NCBI RefSeq assembly: GCF_031432315.1
Contig: NZ_JAVKGO010000011.1
Span: 8,762-72,761 of the forward strand
DNA length: 64,000 nt
Reading direction: 5' to 3'
Origin: Serpentinicella sp031432315
GTDB taxonomy: Bacteria > Bacillota > Clostridia > Peptostreptococcales > Natronincolaceae
Under the pieces are notes generated by a model that did not search any database, had not been told where the DNA came from, and saw only the letters and a list, made by a program, of their open reading frames with translations. Positions within the stretch are counted from its first letter, which is position 1; every line of letters begins with the position of its first letter. Shown here one piece after another: positions 33,385-42,312 of the stretch. The position numbers were made by a program, and so were the translations under genes.

Positions 33385-34914
33385 TTGAAGGCTTATGTTT
33401 ATTTAGTAGGCGCAGGTCCTGGAGATGAAGAACTAATAACAATCAAAGGATTACGTTGTATTCAGGAATCAGATGTTATTTTATATGATCGATTGGTTAA
33501 CAAAAATATTCTTAGAGAAGCTAGACCAGATGCAGAATATATAGATGTTGGTAAATCACCTACTAACCATACTTACACGCAAGATGAAATTAACAACTTA
33601 ATAGTAAAAAAGGCATTGGAAGGAAAGGTTGTTTCCCGCTTAAAGGGCGGGGATCCTTATGTTTTTGGTAGAGGAGGAGAAGAAGCTATTACGCTGAGAG
33701 AAAAGGGAATTCCTTTTGAGGTTATCCCGGGAATTACCTCGGCTATTGCTGTACCAAATTATGGGGGGATTCCAGTCACACATAGAAATGTAAGCACTTC
33801 TTTTCACGTAATTACCGGACATGAAGACCCTACTAAAGAAACATCTACTGTCAACTTCGAAGCCCTATCAAAACTAGAGGGTACATTAATTTTCCTGATG
33901 GGTGTGGGAAATTTAGAGAAAATTGTGAAGTCACTTTTATATTATGGAAAGTCCAGTGAAACCCCAATTGCCTTAGTGCATAGAGGAACGACCAGCAACC
34001 AAAAAACCGTCACGGGAACATTGCGTAATATTGTCACTTTAGTAAAAGAAAAGGGCATCACTTCTCCTTCTGTTATCGTAATTGGAGAGGTCGTAAAGTT
34101 CCAAAATAAATTAAACTGGTTTGAAAAATTGCCTTTACAGGGACAAAAAATTTTAGTCACACGGACCAGAGAGCAAGCTAGTGATCTTACTTTAAGGTTA
34201 AAAGCGCTGGGTGGAGAAGTGATAGAGTTTCCAACAATAGCAATTCGGCCTCCAAAAGATAGGGATATGGTATATAAAAGGTTAAAGAAAGTTAATCGAG
34301 CCCAATATGTGATATTTACTAGTGTAAACGGTGTAAAAGCGTTCTTCGAAGCAATAAAGCATATTGGAATGGACGTTAGGGATATGGGATCTGGAAAGAT
34401 TATAGCCATAGGCCCGGCTACAGCAAAAGCACTAGAGGATAAAGGACTATTGGTGGATATTATACCTGAAAGTTACGTTGCAGAAGGGATCATAGAAAGT
34501 TTACAGGGGCTAATCAAAAAAGGTGACACGGTTTTTTTGCCAAGGGCTAACATTGCACGAAAGGCCTTAGCAGAGGGTTTAGATGCTCTGGGTGCACAAG
34601 TAGAAGAAGTAGACATATACGATACTGTAATACCAGAGGATAGACAGGGAGAATTAGCCGACATCCTTGAACAAGATATTGATTGGATTACCTTCACAAG
34701 TTCCTCCACTGTTAGAAACTTTATGGCAATGTTAGGCAGTGAAAATAAAAAACGATTAAAAAATATAAAATTTGCAGCAATTGGCCCAATTACTGGAACA
34801 ACAGCTAAGGAATACGGGTTACAGTTAGATGCACAAGCAAAATCCTATACAATTGAAGGATTGGTAGATGTAATTTTGGAGGCGAGAACAAATGAAGTTA
34901 ATACAAAGACCTAG
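33385..34914 (+). CDS. cobA-hemD: Fused uroporphyrinogen-III C-methyltransferase / uroporphyrinogen-III synthase
   Basis: This 509-residue bifunctional protein has residues 1-245 as an SAM-dependent methyltransferase (VYLVGAGPGDEELITIKG, RLKGGDPYVFGRGGEE, IPVTHR). Residues about 255-505 are the synthase (KILVTRTREQA, YVIFTSVNGVKAF, TFTSSSTVRNF). The synthase closes hydroxymethylbilane into uroporphyrinogen III and the methyltransferase turns it into precorrin-2. The fusion channels flux to siroheme, as the ahb route needs. It starts at TTG 33385 behind aaagggg and overlaps hemB by 23 bases. Confidence 0.95.
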   Translation: MKAYVYLVGAGPGDEELITIKGLRCIQESDVILYDRLVNKNILREARPDAEYIDVGKSPTNHTYTQDEINNLIVKKALEGKVVSRLKGGDPYVFGRGGEEAITLREKGIPFEVIPGITSAIAVPNYGGIPVTHRNVSTSFHVITGHEDPTKETSTVNFEALSKLEGTLIFLMGVGNLEKIVKSLLYYGKSSETPIALVHRGTTSNQKTVTGTLRNIVTLVKEKGITSPSVIVIGEVVKFQNKLNWFEKLPLQGQKILVTRTREQASDLTLRLKALGGEVIEFPTIAIRPPKDRDMVYKRLKKVNRAQYVIFTSVNGVKAFFEAIKHIGMDVRDMGSGKIIAIGPATAKALEDKGLLVDIIPESYVAEGIIESLQGLIKKGDTVFLPRANIARKALAEGLDALGAQVEEVDIYDTVIPEDRQGELADILEQDIDWITFTSSSTVRNFMAMLGSENKKRLKNIKFAAIGPITGTTAKEYGLQLDAQAKSYTIEGLVDVILEARTNEVNTKT

Positions 34915-35872
34915 AAGACTAAAGAAAAACCCTGCCTTGCGTCGGTTAGTAAGAGAAACAAATGTAAATATATCAGATTTAGTTTATCCAGTTTTTGTAG
35001 TGCATGGTAAAAATATAAAAGAAGAAATTACATCTTTACCAGGACAGTATCACTTTTCCGTAGATATGCTACAAAATGAACTAGCAGAAATAATAGACTT
35101 AGGAATTAGTAGCATTATCGTTTTCGGAATTCCTGATAAAAAAGACCCTGGTGCTTCTCAAGCTTATGATCCTAATGGTATTGTACAACAGGCGGTAAGA
35201 GAGATAAAAAAACTTTATCCAAATTTATTAGTTATTACCGATGTATGCTTATGCCAGTATACGGACCATGGACATTGTGGGTTAGTGCAGGATGGAACCA
35301 TACTAAATGATGAGACTTTAGAAATTTTAGCAAAGGTAGCTTTATCCCACGCTGAAGCAGGGGCAGATATTGTAGCTCCCTCTGATATGATGGATGGTAG
35401 AGTAGGGAAGATACGAGATGTATTAGATGCAAATGGTTTTATTGATACAGCTATATTAAGTTATAGCGTAAAATTTGCTTCAGCATTTTATGGCCCTTTT
35501 CGTAGTGCTGCTGGTTCAAGTCCTCAGTTTGGGGATCGCAAAACCTATCAAATGGAGACCGGAAATCGCAAAGAAGCTTTTAGAGAAGTAACCTTAGACC
35601 TGCAAGAAGGGGCTGATATGGTGATGGTAAAACCTGCTTTAGCCTATTTAGATATCATAAGGGATATAAAAAATCAATTTAATGTTCCTTTAGCAGCATA
35701 TCAAGTTAGTGGTGAATATGCCTTAATTAAAAATGCTGAAAAAACTGGCATTGGTAATGAGGAACTGTTAATGCTTGAAACTTTGACCAGTATTAAACGA
35801 GCCGGTGCGGATATCATTATTACCTACTTTGCAAAGGATATGGCACGTTGGATAAGGAGGAATCAACTTTGA
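34892..35872 (+). CDS. hemB: Porphobilinogen synthase (delta-aminolevulinate dehydratase)
   Basis: This 326-residue enzyme condenses two 5-aminolevulinates to porphobilinogen. The zinc site is of the three-cysteine type (TDVCLCQYTDHGHCG, about residues 117-131). The Schiff-base lysines are in SYSVKFASAFYGPFRSA and in MVMVKPALAYLD. An aaatggatgmrr-like metal/allosteric arginine region is not obvious. The ribosome site ggaggcgag lies inside the end of the preceding gene. Its stop overlaps the hemL start. Confidence 0.96.
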   Translation: MKLIQRPRRLKKNPALRRLVRETNVNISDLVYPVFVVHGKNIKEEITSLPGQYHFSVDMLQNELAEIIDLGISSIIVFGIPDKKDPGASQAYDPNGIVQQAVREIKKLYPNLLVITDVCLCQYTDHGHCGLVQDGTILNDETLEILAKVALSHAEAGADIVAPSDMMDGRVGKIRDVLDANGFIDTAILSYSVKFASAFYGPFRSAAGSSPQFGDRKTYQMETGNRKEAFREVTLDLQEGADMVMVKPALAYLDIIRDIKNQFNVPLAAYQVSGEYALIKNAEKTGIGNEELLMLETLTSIKRAGADIIITYFAKDMARWIRRNQL

Positions 35873-37167
35873 AACAAGAAAGATCTTTAGAAATTTTTGA
35901 GGCATCTAAAAAAATTATTCCCGGAGGTGTTAATAGCCCTGCCCGGGCTTTCTCCTCTGTTAATATGACCCCTCCGGTCATTAAAAGAGGAAAAGGTGCG
36001 TATCTGTATGATGAAGACGGGAATACGTATATCGATTATGTTGGGTCTTGGGGACCATTAATTTTAGGGCATTGTCATCCAGAAGTGGTAGAAAACCTAG
36101 AAGGTGTTTTGCAAACTGGAACAAGCTTTGGTGCCCCTACGGAAATTGAACTAAAAATGGCACAACTGATTACTGAGGGTATGCCATCTATAGAAATGAT
36201 CAGGATGGTTAATTCAGGTACTGAAGCTACAATGACAGCCCTTAGGTTAGCTAGAGGGTATACAAAGAGAAATAAAATTATTAAATTTAATGGTAATTAT
36301 CACGGACACTCGGATTCCCTTTTAATTAAAGCGGGTTCAGGAGCCCTAACCCATGGAGTCCCTAATAGTCCTGGGGTAACACCAGAAGTTGCAAAAGATA
36401 CCATTACTGCTACATATAATGACATAGATGACATTAAAAATATTTTCAATCAATATAGTGAAGAGATTGCAGCAGTAATTGTAGAACCAATAGCAGGGAA
36501 TATGGGTGTTATTCCAATGACTCAAGCCTTTGCTCAGACCTTAAGAGACTTAACAGAGAAGTATGGTGCACTGTTAATATTTGATGAAGTTATGACAGGC
36601 TTTCGTGTAGCCTTTGGTGGTGCACAAAGTCTATATGGTATTAAACCAGACTTAACATGCTTTGGCAAAATTATAGGAGGAGGCCTGCCTGTAGGCGCCT
36701 TTGGTGGAAAGAAGGAAATTATGGAACACTTGTCACCGACGGGACCGGTGTATCAAGCGGGAACATTGTCTGGTAACCCGTTAGCAATGACGGCTGGATA
36801 TACAACTCTAAAAATATTAAAAGAAAATCCTCAAATTTATGAAAAAATAGAGTCCCATGCTGCAGCGTTAGAGAGTGGATTTAAATCAATTGTAAAAGAT
36901 TTAGAAGTATCAGCTTCCTTTAATAGAGTCGGATCAATGCTGTGTATGTTCTTTACTGATGAAACTGTTATTGATTTTGATACTGCTAATACCTCAAATA
37001 CAAATCAATTTACCTTTTACTTTAAAGAGATGTTAAGCAGGGGGATTTATATTGCACCTTCTCAATTTGAAGCAATGTTTATTTCCAATGCCCACGGAAA
37101 AGAAGAAATAAATAAAACCATAGAAGCAGCCTACGAGAGTTTAAAATCCTTAAAAGAAAGTTTGTAA
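35869..37167 (+). CDS. hemL: Glutamate-1-semialdehyde 2,1-aminomutase
   Basis: This 432-residue PLP enzyme turns glutamate-1-semialdehyde into 5-aminolevulinate. Key marks are the N-terminal KKIIPGGVNSPARAF, NSGTEATMTALRLARGYT (PLP phosphate cup), LLIFDEVMTGFR and the PLP lysine in FGKIIGGGLPVG (Lys267). I place the start at TTG 35869, eight bases after aaggagg (35854-35860); it overlaps the hemB TGA. It is the last gene of the operon, followed by a terminator. Confidence 0.95.
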   Translation: MKQERSLEIFEASKKIIPGGVNSPARAFSSVNMTPPVIKRGKGAYLYDEDGNTYIDYVGSWGPLILGHCHPEVVENLEGVLQTGTSFGAPTEIELKMAQLITEGMPSIEMIRMVNSGTEATMTALRLARGYTKRNKIIKFNGNYHGHSDSLLIKAGSGALTHGVPNSPGVTPEVAKDTITATYNDIDDIKNIFNQYSEEIAAVIVEPIAGNMGVIPMTQAFAQTLRDLTEKYGALLIFDEVMTGFRVAFGGAQSLYGIKPDLTCFGKIIGGGLPVGAFGGKKEIMEHLSPTGPVYQAGTLSGNPLAMTAGYTTLKILKENPQIYEKIESHAAALESGFKSIVKDLEVSASFNRVGSMLCMFFTDETVIDFDTANTSNTNQFTFYFKEMLSRGIYIAPSQFEAMFISNAHGKEEINKTIEAAYESLKSLKESL

Positions 37168-37174
37168 TAGATTG

Positions 37175-37212
37175 CAAAAAAATAGGGTAGCAAATGACTA
37201 CCCTATTTTTTA
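37175..37212. terminator. Bidirectional terminator between hemL and the amidase
   Basis: AAAAAATAGGGTAG and CTACCCTATTTTTT pair around a 7-base loop; both strands get a T tract. Confidence 0.93.
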
Positions 37213-37234
37213 TGTTTTTGAGCAAATACCATAC

Positions 37235-38176
37235 TTAAACCCTTTGAATAGTAATCTCATTAGCATCTTTTATATGGTTTTCGATCTGTGCGATGATATT
37301 TGAAATCTCAGCATAAGCACCTATTTGTTCTCCATCAACAATAACCCTGAAAACTTCTTTAGAAGGAGTAGAAGGATTATCCAGTGCTTTCTGAACGGCT
37401 TCATAGGTAGCTGGTCCTGCAAATCCATCTACAGCAAGATCATGATCCTTTTGAAAGTTTCTTACGCCCCGCTCGGTTCCAGGACCAAACAATCCGTCGA
37501 TGTCCATATCGTAATAACCCAGCTCTTGGAGCTGTCGTTGTAAGTCTTTAACCATTTCGCCGCGGTCACCTCTTTTTAAAGCCGGTGATCCAGTCCAATT
37601 AGTTTGTGTTTCCTTAGGGTCTAAATTGTAGTGCTGTACGATTGCTTCTGCAATAGCTTCTGCACAGGTCCTTCGATAGCTATCCGTTCTTAGTTTTTGC
37701 ATATCCCGATAGTTGGTCATAAATCCACATTCAACTAAAACAGCAGACATGTCTGTTTCTCTTAAAACATGAAAATTAGCCCCTTTTAATCCTCTATTAC
37801 GCATATTTGTTTTTTCAATAAGTTTTTTATGGATTTCATTGGCAATATCAAGTGTCCTTTGTGGTACAACGTTATGCACATAGGTTTCTAGTCCGTTAGC
37901 ATTGTTCCACCCGCCAGTACCAAAGGCATTGGCATGAATACTGATAAAAAGGTCCGCCCCCCAATTATTTGCTTTATCTGTTCGCTCACGTAGAGGTACA
38001 TCTCTACGACCTGTTGGATGATCATGAGAAAAAATGGTTTGAACATTTTTATAGTTTTGTAAGATTTCATCTAAATAACCTGCAACGACAACATTAAATT
38101 CAAATTCCTTCATACCATCAGGACTTTGTTTTCCCGGAGTATTAATACCATGACCAGCATCAATGCATATTTTCAT
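37235..38176 (-). CDS. N-acetylmuramoyl-L-alanine amidase with peptidoglycan-binding repeat
   Basis: This 313-residue protein has an N-terminal Amidase_3 domain (1-180) with zinc and catalytic residues in CIDAGHG, FISIHANAF and VLVECGFMTN. A PG_binding_1 domain follows (about 198-258: LKRGDRGEMVKDLQRQL, FGPGTERGVRNFQ). The last 45 residues form a small alpha/beta domain (FRVIVDGEQIGAYAE). There is no signal peptide, as in sporulation mother-cell amidases of the CwlC type and in phage lysins. No phage genes surround it, so mother-cell lysis or another non-classical release is the likelier role (inference). Confidence 0.9.
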   Translation of the reverse strand: MKICIDAGHGINTPGKQSPDGMKEFEFNVVVAGYLDEILQNYKNVQTIFSHDHPTGRRDVPLRERTDKANNWGADLFISIHANAFGTGGWNNANGLETYVHNVVPQRTLDIANEIHKKLIEKTNMRNRGLKGANFHVLRETDMSAVLVECGFMTNYRDMQKLRTDSYRRTCAEAIAEAIVQHYNLDPKETQTNWTGSPALKRGDRGEMVKDLQRQLQELGYYDMDIDGLFGPGTERGVRNFQKDHDLAVDGFAGPATYEAVQKALDNPSTPSKEVFRVIVDGEQIGAYAEISNIIAQIENHIKDANEITIQRV

Positions 38177-38399
38177 ATAATTCCCCCTTTAGTTTTTTAA
38201 AGTATTATTCTCCATATATAAATAACAAAGAGTTACTAATTATAGTATGTTAATTAGTCAAGAAAATTGCATAACTATACTGCTCATCTTTAAAAGCAAA
38301 ACTGGTAGTATCACAACTTAGTTATATCGTTTATTTTTAAGAAAACAGGGTAATATTTAGATATAGATAAACTTATAAAAAATACAGGAGGTAGATATT

Positions 38400-38999
38400 A
38401 TGTCAAAAGATTTTCATACAGCAGTTAAGGAAAGACGTTCAATATATGGAATATCAAAAGAATCACCAATATCAGATGAAAAAATCCAAGAAATTATTGA
38501 TTTTAGTGTATTGTATACCCCTACAGCCTTTAACTCACAAAGTGGAAGAGTTGTACTTTTATTAGGAAAGCACCATGACAAACTTTGGGACTTTACAAAA
38601 GAGGCCCTAAGAAAGATTGTAGATGCTGAAAGTTTCCCTCAAACAGAAGAAAAAATCAATTCATTCCAAAGTGGTTATGGTACGGTTTTATTTTTCGAGG
38701 ATCAAAATGTTGTTAAAGGGTTGCAGGAAAAATTCCCTTCATATAAAGAGAACTTCCCTCTATGGTCAGAACAAGCTTCGGGTATACTACAGTATATTGT
38801 ATGGACTAGTTTGGAATTAGAAGGACTTGGGGCAACACTACAACACTACAATGGTCTAATTGATGACGATGTACAAAAAGAGTGGAAAACACCAGAAAAT
38901 TGGAAATTAATTGCCCAGATGCCATTTGGTAAGCCTACAGGACCGGCGGGGGAAAAAGACTTCCAACCATTAGATGAAAGAATTAAGGTGTATAAATAA
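38400..38999 (+). CDS. Nitroreductase-family protein (YdgI/fatty-acid-repressing type)
   Basis: This 199-residue flavoprotein differs from the shorter nitroreductase at 17.9 kb. N-terminal FHTAVKERRSIYGISKESPI, FMN contact TPTAFNSQSGRVVLLLG and C-terminal LIAQMPFGKPTGPAGEKDF fit the group typified by YdgI and by the so-called fatty acid repressor proteins, which reduce nitro or quinone substrates. It is monocistronic, with ribosome site caggaggtagatatt and a terminator behind. The physiological substrate is unknown. Confidence 0.9.
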   Translation: MSKDFHTAVKERRSIYGISKESPISDEKIQEIIDFSVLYTPTAFNSQSGRVVLLLGKHHDKLWDFTKEALRKIVDAESFPQTEEKINSFQSGYGTVLFFEDQNVVKGLQEKFPSYKENFPLWSEQASGILQYIVWTSLELEGLGATLQHYNGLIDDDVQKEWKTPENWKLIAQMPFGKPTGPAGEKDFQPLDERIKVYK

Positions 39000-39061
39000 A
39001 TAAGCTTGTACAGTTTGTTAATAGCATATAATTTAAGATGATAAAATGTATAGTAAATAGA

Positions 39062-39101
39062 AAATAAGAACAAAATCTTAATTGATTATGTTCTTATTTT
39101 T
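39062..39101 (+). terminator. Terminator after the nitroreductase
   Basis: AAATAAGAACA and TGTTCTTATTT pair around a roughly 14-base loop, followed by TTTG. Confidence 0.75.
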
Positions 39102-39125
39102 GTTAGTAGCGTGAGAGGAGTATGT

Positions 39126-39986
39126 ATGCAAATAATTGATGCACACTTGCATTTTTCCGCCGTTAAACGATTTATAAACTGTGCAAGTAAAATAAGTAAA
39201 GAGAACTATTCTGTAGAGGGATTAGAGCAATTATTAGTGAATAACAATATTGTGTATGCTGTTGGAATGGGCATAGAAGAGACGAGCAATAAGGCTTTTC
39301 CAGACCACCTACAATCAAATCCAATGGGTTTAGACTTGAATGAACAACTTCCTTCAAAAATCCGATGTTGTATCGGTATTAATCCGATGTCATTGAAAAA
39401 GAATTTTAAAACAGAGATTAAAAAGATTATAGAATCACTAAAAAGCATTAAGGTTATTGGCATCAAGCTATACCCAGGGTATTATCCTGTATCTGTAACA
39501 GACCCTATATACGAACATATTTTTGAGTTAGCAAAGGAGTATCAAGTTCCGATTGTAATTCATTGTGGGAAAACCTATGCGATAAAAGGATATTTAAATG
39601 AATCTCATCCCTTAAATGTAAATCAAGTTGCCCTTAGAAATCCAAGTGTTAAATTTATTATTGCCCATTTAGGTGACCCTTGGGTTATGGATACAGCTGC
39701 AATTATTTCGAATAATGACAATGTGTATGCAGATTTGTCTGGGTTAATAGTAGGAGATGAAAAAGCGATTAACAAGCGGTCAACAAAATATTTTGTTGAG
39801 CATATACAAAGGGCCTTAGATTATGCAAATAGCTACGATAAAATTTTATATGGTTCAGACTGGCCTTTGGTAACGATGGAATATTATATTGATTGGATTA
39901 AACAATTAATTCCATCTGTATATCATAAAAAGGTTTTTTTTGATAATGCGTTGAATGTATATAGTGGGTTGAAAATTTACATTTAA
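39126..39986 (+). CDS. Amidohydrolase-family (Amidohydro_2-like) metal-dependent hydrolase
   Basis: This 286-residue TIM-barrel hydrolase shows IDAHLHFS (HxH metal site) at the start, a central IKLYPGYY and PIVIHCGKTY (His ligand). FIIAHLGDPWV follows, and LYGSDWP (catalytic Asp) near the end. Such enzymes hydrolyse or decarboxylate small cyclic or carboxylated compounds; the substrate is unknown. The ATG at 39126 follows gagaggag by six bases. It ends 17 bases before the RelA/SpoT-domain gene, so the two may form an operon. Confidence 0.85.
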   Translation: MQIIDAHLHFSAVKRFINCASKISKENYSVEGLEQLLVNNNIVYAVGMGIEETSNKAFPDHLQSNPMGLDLNEQLPSKIRCCIGINPMSLKKNFKTEIKKIIESLKSIKVIGIKLYPGYYPVSVTDPIYEHIFELAKEYQVPIVIHCGKTYAIKGYLNESHPLNVNQVALRNPSVKFIIAHLGDPWVMDTAAIISNNDNVYADLSGLIVGDEKAINKRSTKYFVEHIQRALDYANSYDKILYGSDWPLVTMEYYIDWIKQLIPSVYHKKVFFDNALNVYSGLKIYI

Positions 39987-40003
39987 CACAAGGGGTGAAA
40001 AAT

Positions 40004-41296
40004 GTGGAGTTTATAAATGCGTATTTAGAAAAGTATAGCCAGAAGCAAGATTATTATAAAAAATTAGGCGAGTATTGTGAAGCGCTATGTAAAAAACAAT
40101 TGGATGAAAACGGTATAAGATCTATTGTGAGTAGTCGTGTTAAACCGCTAAAGAGTTTAAAAAATAAAGTTTATTATAGAAATGAAGTTGTGGGATTTAA
40201 AAGTATAGAGGATATAGAAGCGGATATCCGGGATAGGGTTGGTGTGAGGATCGCCTTATATTTTCCACCAGATAGTGGAGAAGTCGAAAAAATTATTCAT
40301 GCATTGTTTGACATAGTTGAAGAACCTGCTCGCTTTGAAAACAGTTCTTTGGCGTATGATTCAAGATTTTCAGGATATAGAGCATGGCATTATAAAGTAA
40401 AATTAAAGACAGATACATTTTCCGAAACTGATCCCTATGATGGCGAAGTGATAGAGATCCAAATTGCCTCTATGTTAATGCATGCCTGGGCAGAAGTAGA
40501 GCACGATTTAGCGTATAAAGCTCCTGAAGGTGGCATATCAGATCTTGAATATGCTTTGTTATCTCAGCTTAATGGAATTGTCCATACGGGTGAGGTTATT
40601 TTAGAGCAATTGAAATATGCCATGGAAAAAAGAATAGAAGATAATAAAAGAAAATTCTTAAATCATTATGAGCTGGCTTCGTTTATTTATAAAAATCTTT
40701 CCCAAGCAAAGAAAGCATATATTAACGAACCGACATTAGGTCGTGTAGATGTATTGTTTAATTTGCTTAAGAAATTAGATAAACATTATCCAAAAGCGGT
40801 AATGGAATATTTAGATATTATTGAAACACAAATGAAGATGGATAATCATTCGATTAGTTACCAGTTAATAGAAATAATACTTTCTCAAAATGAAAACAAC
40901 TATAACGTATACTATGATATTATTTCTTCCATAAGGGAACCTATGGTAGGGGCGTATAGTTCAGACTTTGAAACAAGATATATGCATAATGAAAATAAAA
41001 TAAATGCTTTCTTATCCAAATGGGTAGAATTAGAAAGTTTTATAAGGCATTACGTAAGTGAAGAAAGTTTCGATATTAAACGAATTAATAATAGACTACA
41101 AGAATTGCTGGGTGAAAATATTGGAGATGTTATTTTAGACGCGTACAAAATAAGAAATGGTATCGTACATGGCATTCACGTGCCAGAAACCAAAAAAATA
41201 AATCAAGCAATCTATAATATTGATAAAATTTTAAAAACAATAAAAAAGTTAAATATGGCCATAAATAAACCAACGAAGGAAAGAAAAATTGTTTAG
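40004..41296 (+). CDS. RelA/SpoT-domain alarmone synthetase with HEPN-like C-terminus
   Basis: This roughly 430-residue protein has residues 20-210 forming a (p)ppGpp-synthetase domain with intact motifs: SRVKPLKSLKNKV, DIRDRVGVRIALYF, GYRAWHYKV and EIQIASMLMHAWAEVEHDLAYK (positions about 152-173). There is no HD hydrolase, TGS or ACT domain. The C-terminal half is all-helical and ends in a segment with R-N-x(3)-H (RNGIVHG, Arg384 to His389), the pattern of HEPN RNases. I use GTG 40004, eight bases after aagggg; GTG 39995 overlaps that site. It follows an amidohydrolase gene. It might transfer pyrophosphate to GDP/GTP or to another acceptor. Confidence 0.82.
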   Translation: MEFINAYLEKYSQKQDYYKKLGEYCEALCKKQLDENGIRSIVSSRVKPLKSLKNKVYYRNEVVGFKSIEDIEADIRDRVGVRIALYFPPDSGEVEKIIHALFDIVEEPARFENSSLAYDSRFSGYRAWHYKVKLKTDTFSETDPYDGEVIEIQIASMLMHAWAEVEHDLAYKAPEGGISDLEYALLSQLNGIVHTGEVILEQLKYAMEKRIEDNKRKFLNHYELASFIYKNLSQAKKAYINEPTLGRVDVLFNLLKKLDKHYPKAVMEYLDIIETQMKMDNHSISYQLIEIILSQNENNYNVYYDIISSIREPMVGAYSSDFETRYMHNENKINAFLSKWVELESFIRHYVSEESFDIKRINNRLQELLGENIGDVILDAYKIRNGIVHGIHVPETKKINQAIYNIDKILKTIKKLNMAINKPTKERKIV

Positions 41297-41323
41297 GAGA
41301 GATCAAAGGATCTCTCTTTTTTT
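41297..41323 (+). terminator. Terminator after the RelA/SpoT-domain gene
   Basis: GAGAGATC-aaag-GATCTCTC followed by seven T residues. Confidence 0.92.
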
Positions 41324-41409
41324 ATTTAGTTGTTCATCAGTGATATAAATCACTGATTTTTACAAGAGACTATTTTAAAATAAGGATATAAATTTAAGGA
41401 GGCGTAAGC

Positions 41410-42042
41410 ATGAGTTTATTTCTAGGAAAAATACATTACTGGCTGTACAATAAAATATTAAAGTTTGAAGCAATTGAAAAAGATATCGTAGATTGGAGCA
41501 GGCAAGAAGGATTACCTGTTGATGAATGGTTAAAATCAGACTATAAAATTTATGAAAAACCATTAGAAGGGGAACCTCTAGAAAACATTATTAATACAGG
41601 AAACATTCATGGATGGTTGCAACAAAAGATTAGCCAATCAGAATTGAGGCAAGCAGATTTAATTACAAAAATACTTAATAAAGATAATAACTATGAGAGA
41701 AACTTAACAGATATATTTATTAAACATGGTCAACTTTCGGCAAAAGATTTTGATGGAGAATCGCCAGACTCACCTGAAATGATGTATAATATGCTTAATG
41801 ACATTATGTTAGAAGGGATGCCTTGCGACAGACCAAGTACAGTTATAAAAAATGATGATAAAGCATTTACATGGGAAACAACAGTTTGTCTTCATAAGCG
41901 TTATTGGGATCAAGTGGGTGGAAATGTTGAAATGTTTTATAAACTAAGGGGTCATTGGGTAAAAGCTTTTATTGAAACCCTTAATCCGAATTATAAATAT
42001 GAAAAAATCAAACCCTATGTTCAAAGTATAGTAGAAGTTTAA
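41410..42042 (+). CDS. Conserved-looking hypothetical soluble protein
   Basis: This 210-residue protein has no signal peptide or membrane segment. It starts MSLFLGKIHYWLYNKI and is rich in Trp, Tyr and His, with helical first and last thirds. A C-terminal block TTVCLHKRYWDQVGG then MFYKLRGHWVKAFI looks like a conserved core (Cys and His may bind a ligand). A consensus aaggaggcg site supports the start. It is monocistronic, with its own terminator about 80 bases behind. I do not recognise a named family. Confidence 0.65.
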   Translation: MSLFLGKIHYWLYNKILKFEAIEKDIVDWSRQEGLPVDEWLKSDYKIYEKPLEGEPLENIINTGNIHGWLQQKISQSELRQADLITKILNKDNNYERNLTDIFIKHGQLSAKDFDGESPDSPEMMYNMLNDIMLEGMPCDRPSTVIKNDDKAFTWETTVCLHKRYWDQVGGNVEMFYKLRGHWVKAFIETLNPNYKYEKIKPYVQSIVEV

Positions 42043-42119
42043 TAATAAGCAAGGAATTTGCATAAATATATCTATAAAAATATTTTAAAATAGAATTTAA
42101 TAATTTATTCAATCTAAAT

Positions 42120-42171
42120 GAAAAGAAGAGAGCTATAGACATTGAAATAAAATGGCGAGCTCTTTTCTTTT
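42120..42171 (+). terminator. Long-stem terminator
   Basis: AAAAGAAGAGAGCT and AGCTCTTTTCTTTT pair imperfectly around about 24 bases; a T-rich tract follows. Confidence 0.65.
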
Positions 42172-42312
42172 ATTCTTTTATTAATAGAATTAGTTCTAAA
42201 GTATTAGTTACAAAAGACATAGAAAAGGGTATAATTAGGTAGACAATAGGGTAATTATATGCTTTTTCGGGACGTACAAAAGCAATAGGTCTGAGTAGAA
42301 AGTTGGGATAGC

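Noticed and set aside
37235..38176. Phage endolysin and prophage remnant
   Set aside because: The amidase lacks a signal peptide like many lysins, but no holin, tail, integrase or other phage gene is near; the flanks are heme and nitroreductase genes.
40004..41296. Classical toxSAS toxin-antitoxin system
   Set aside because: The protein is larger than known small toxic synthetases and the neighbour is an amidohydrolase of unknown activity; kept only as a hypothesis.
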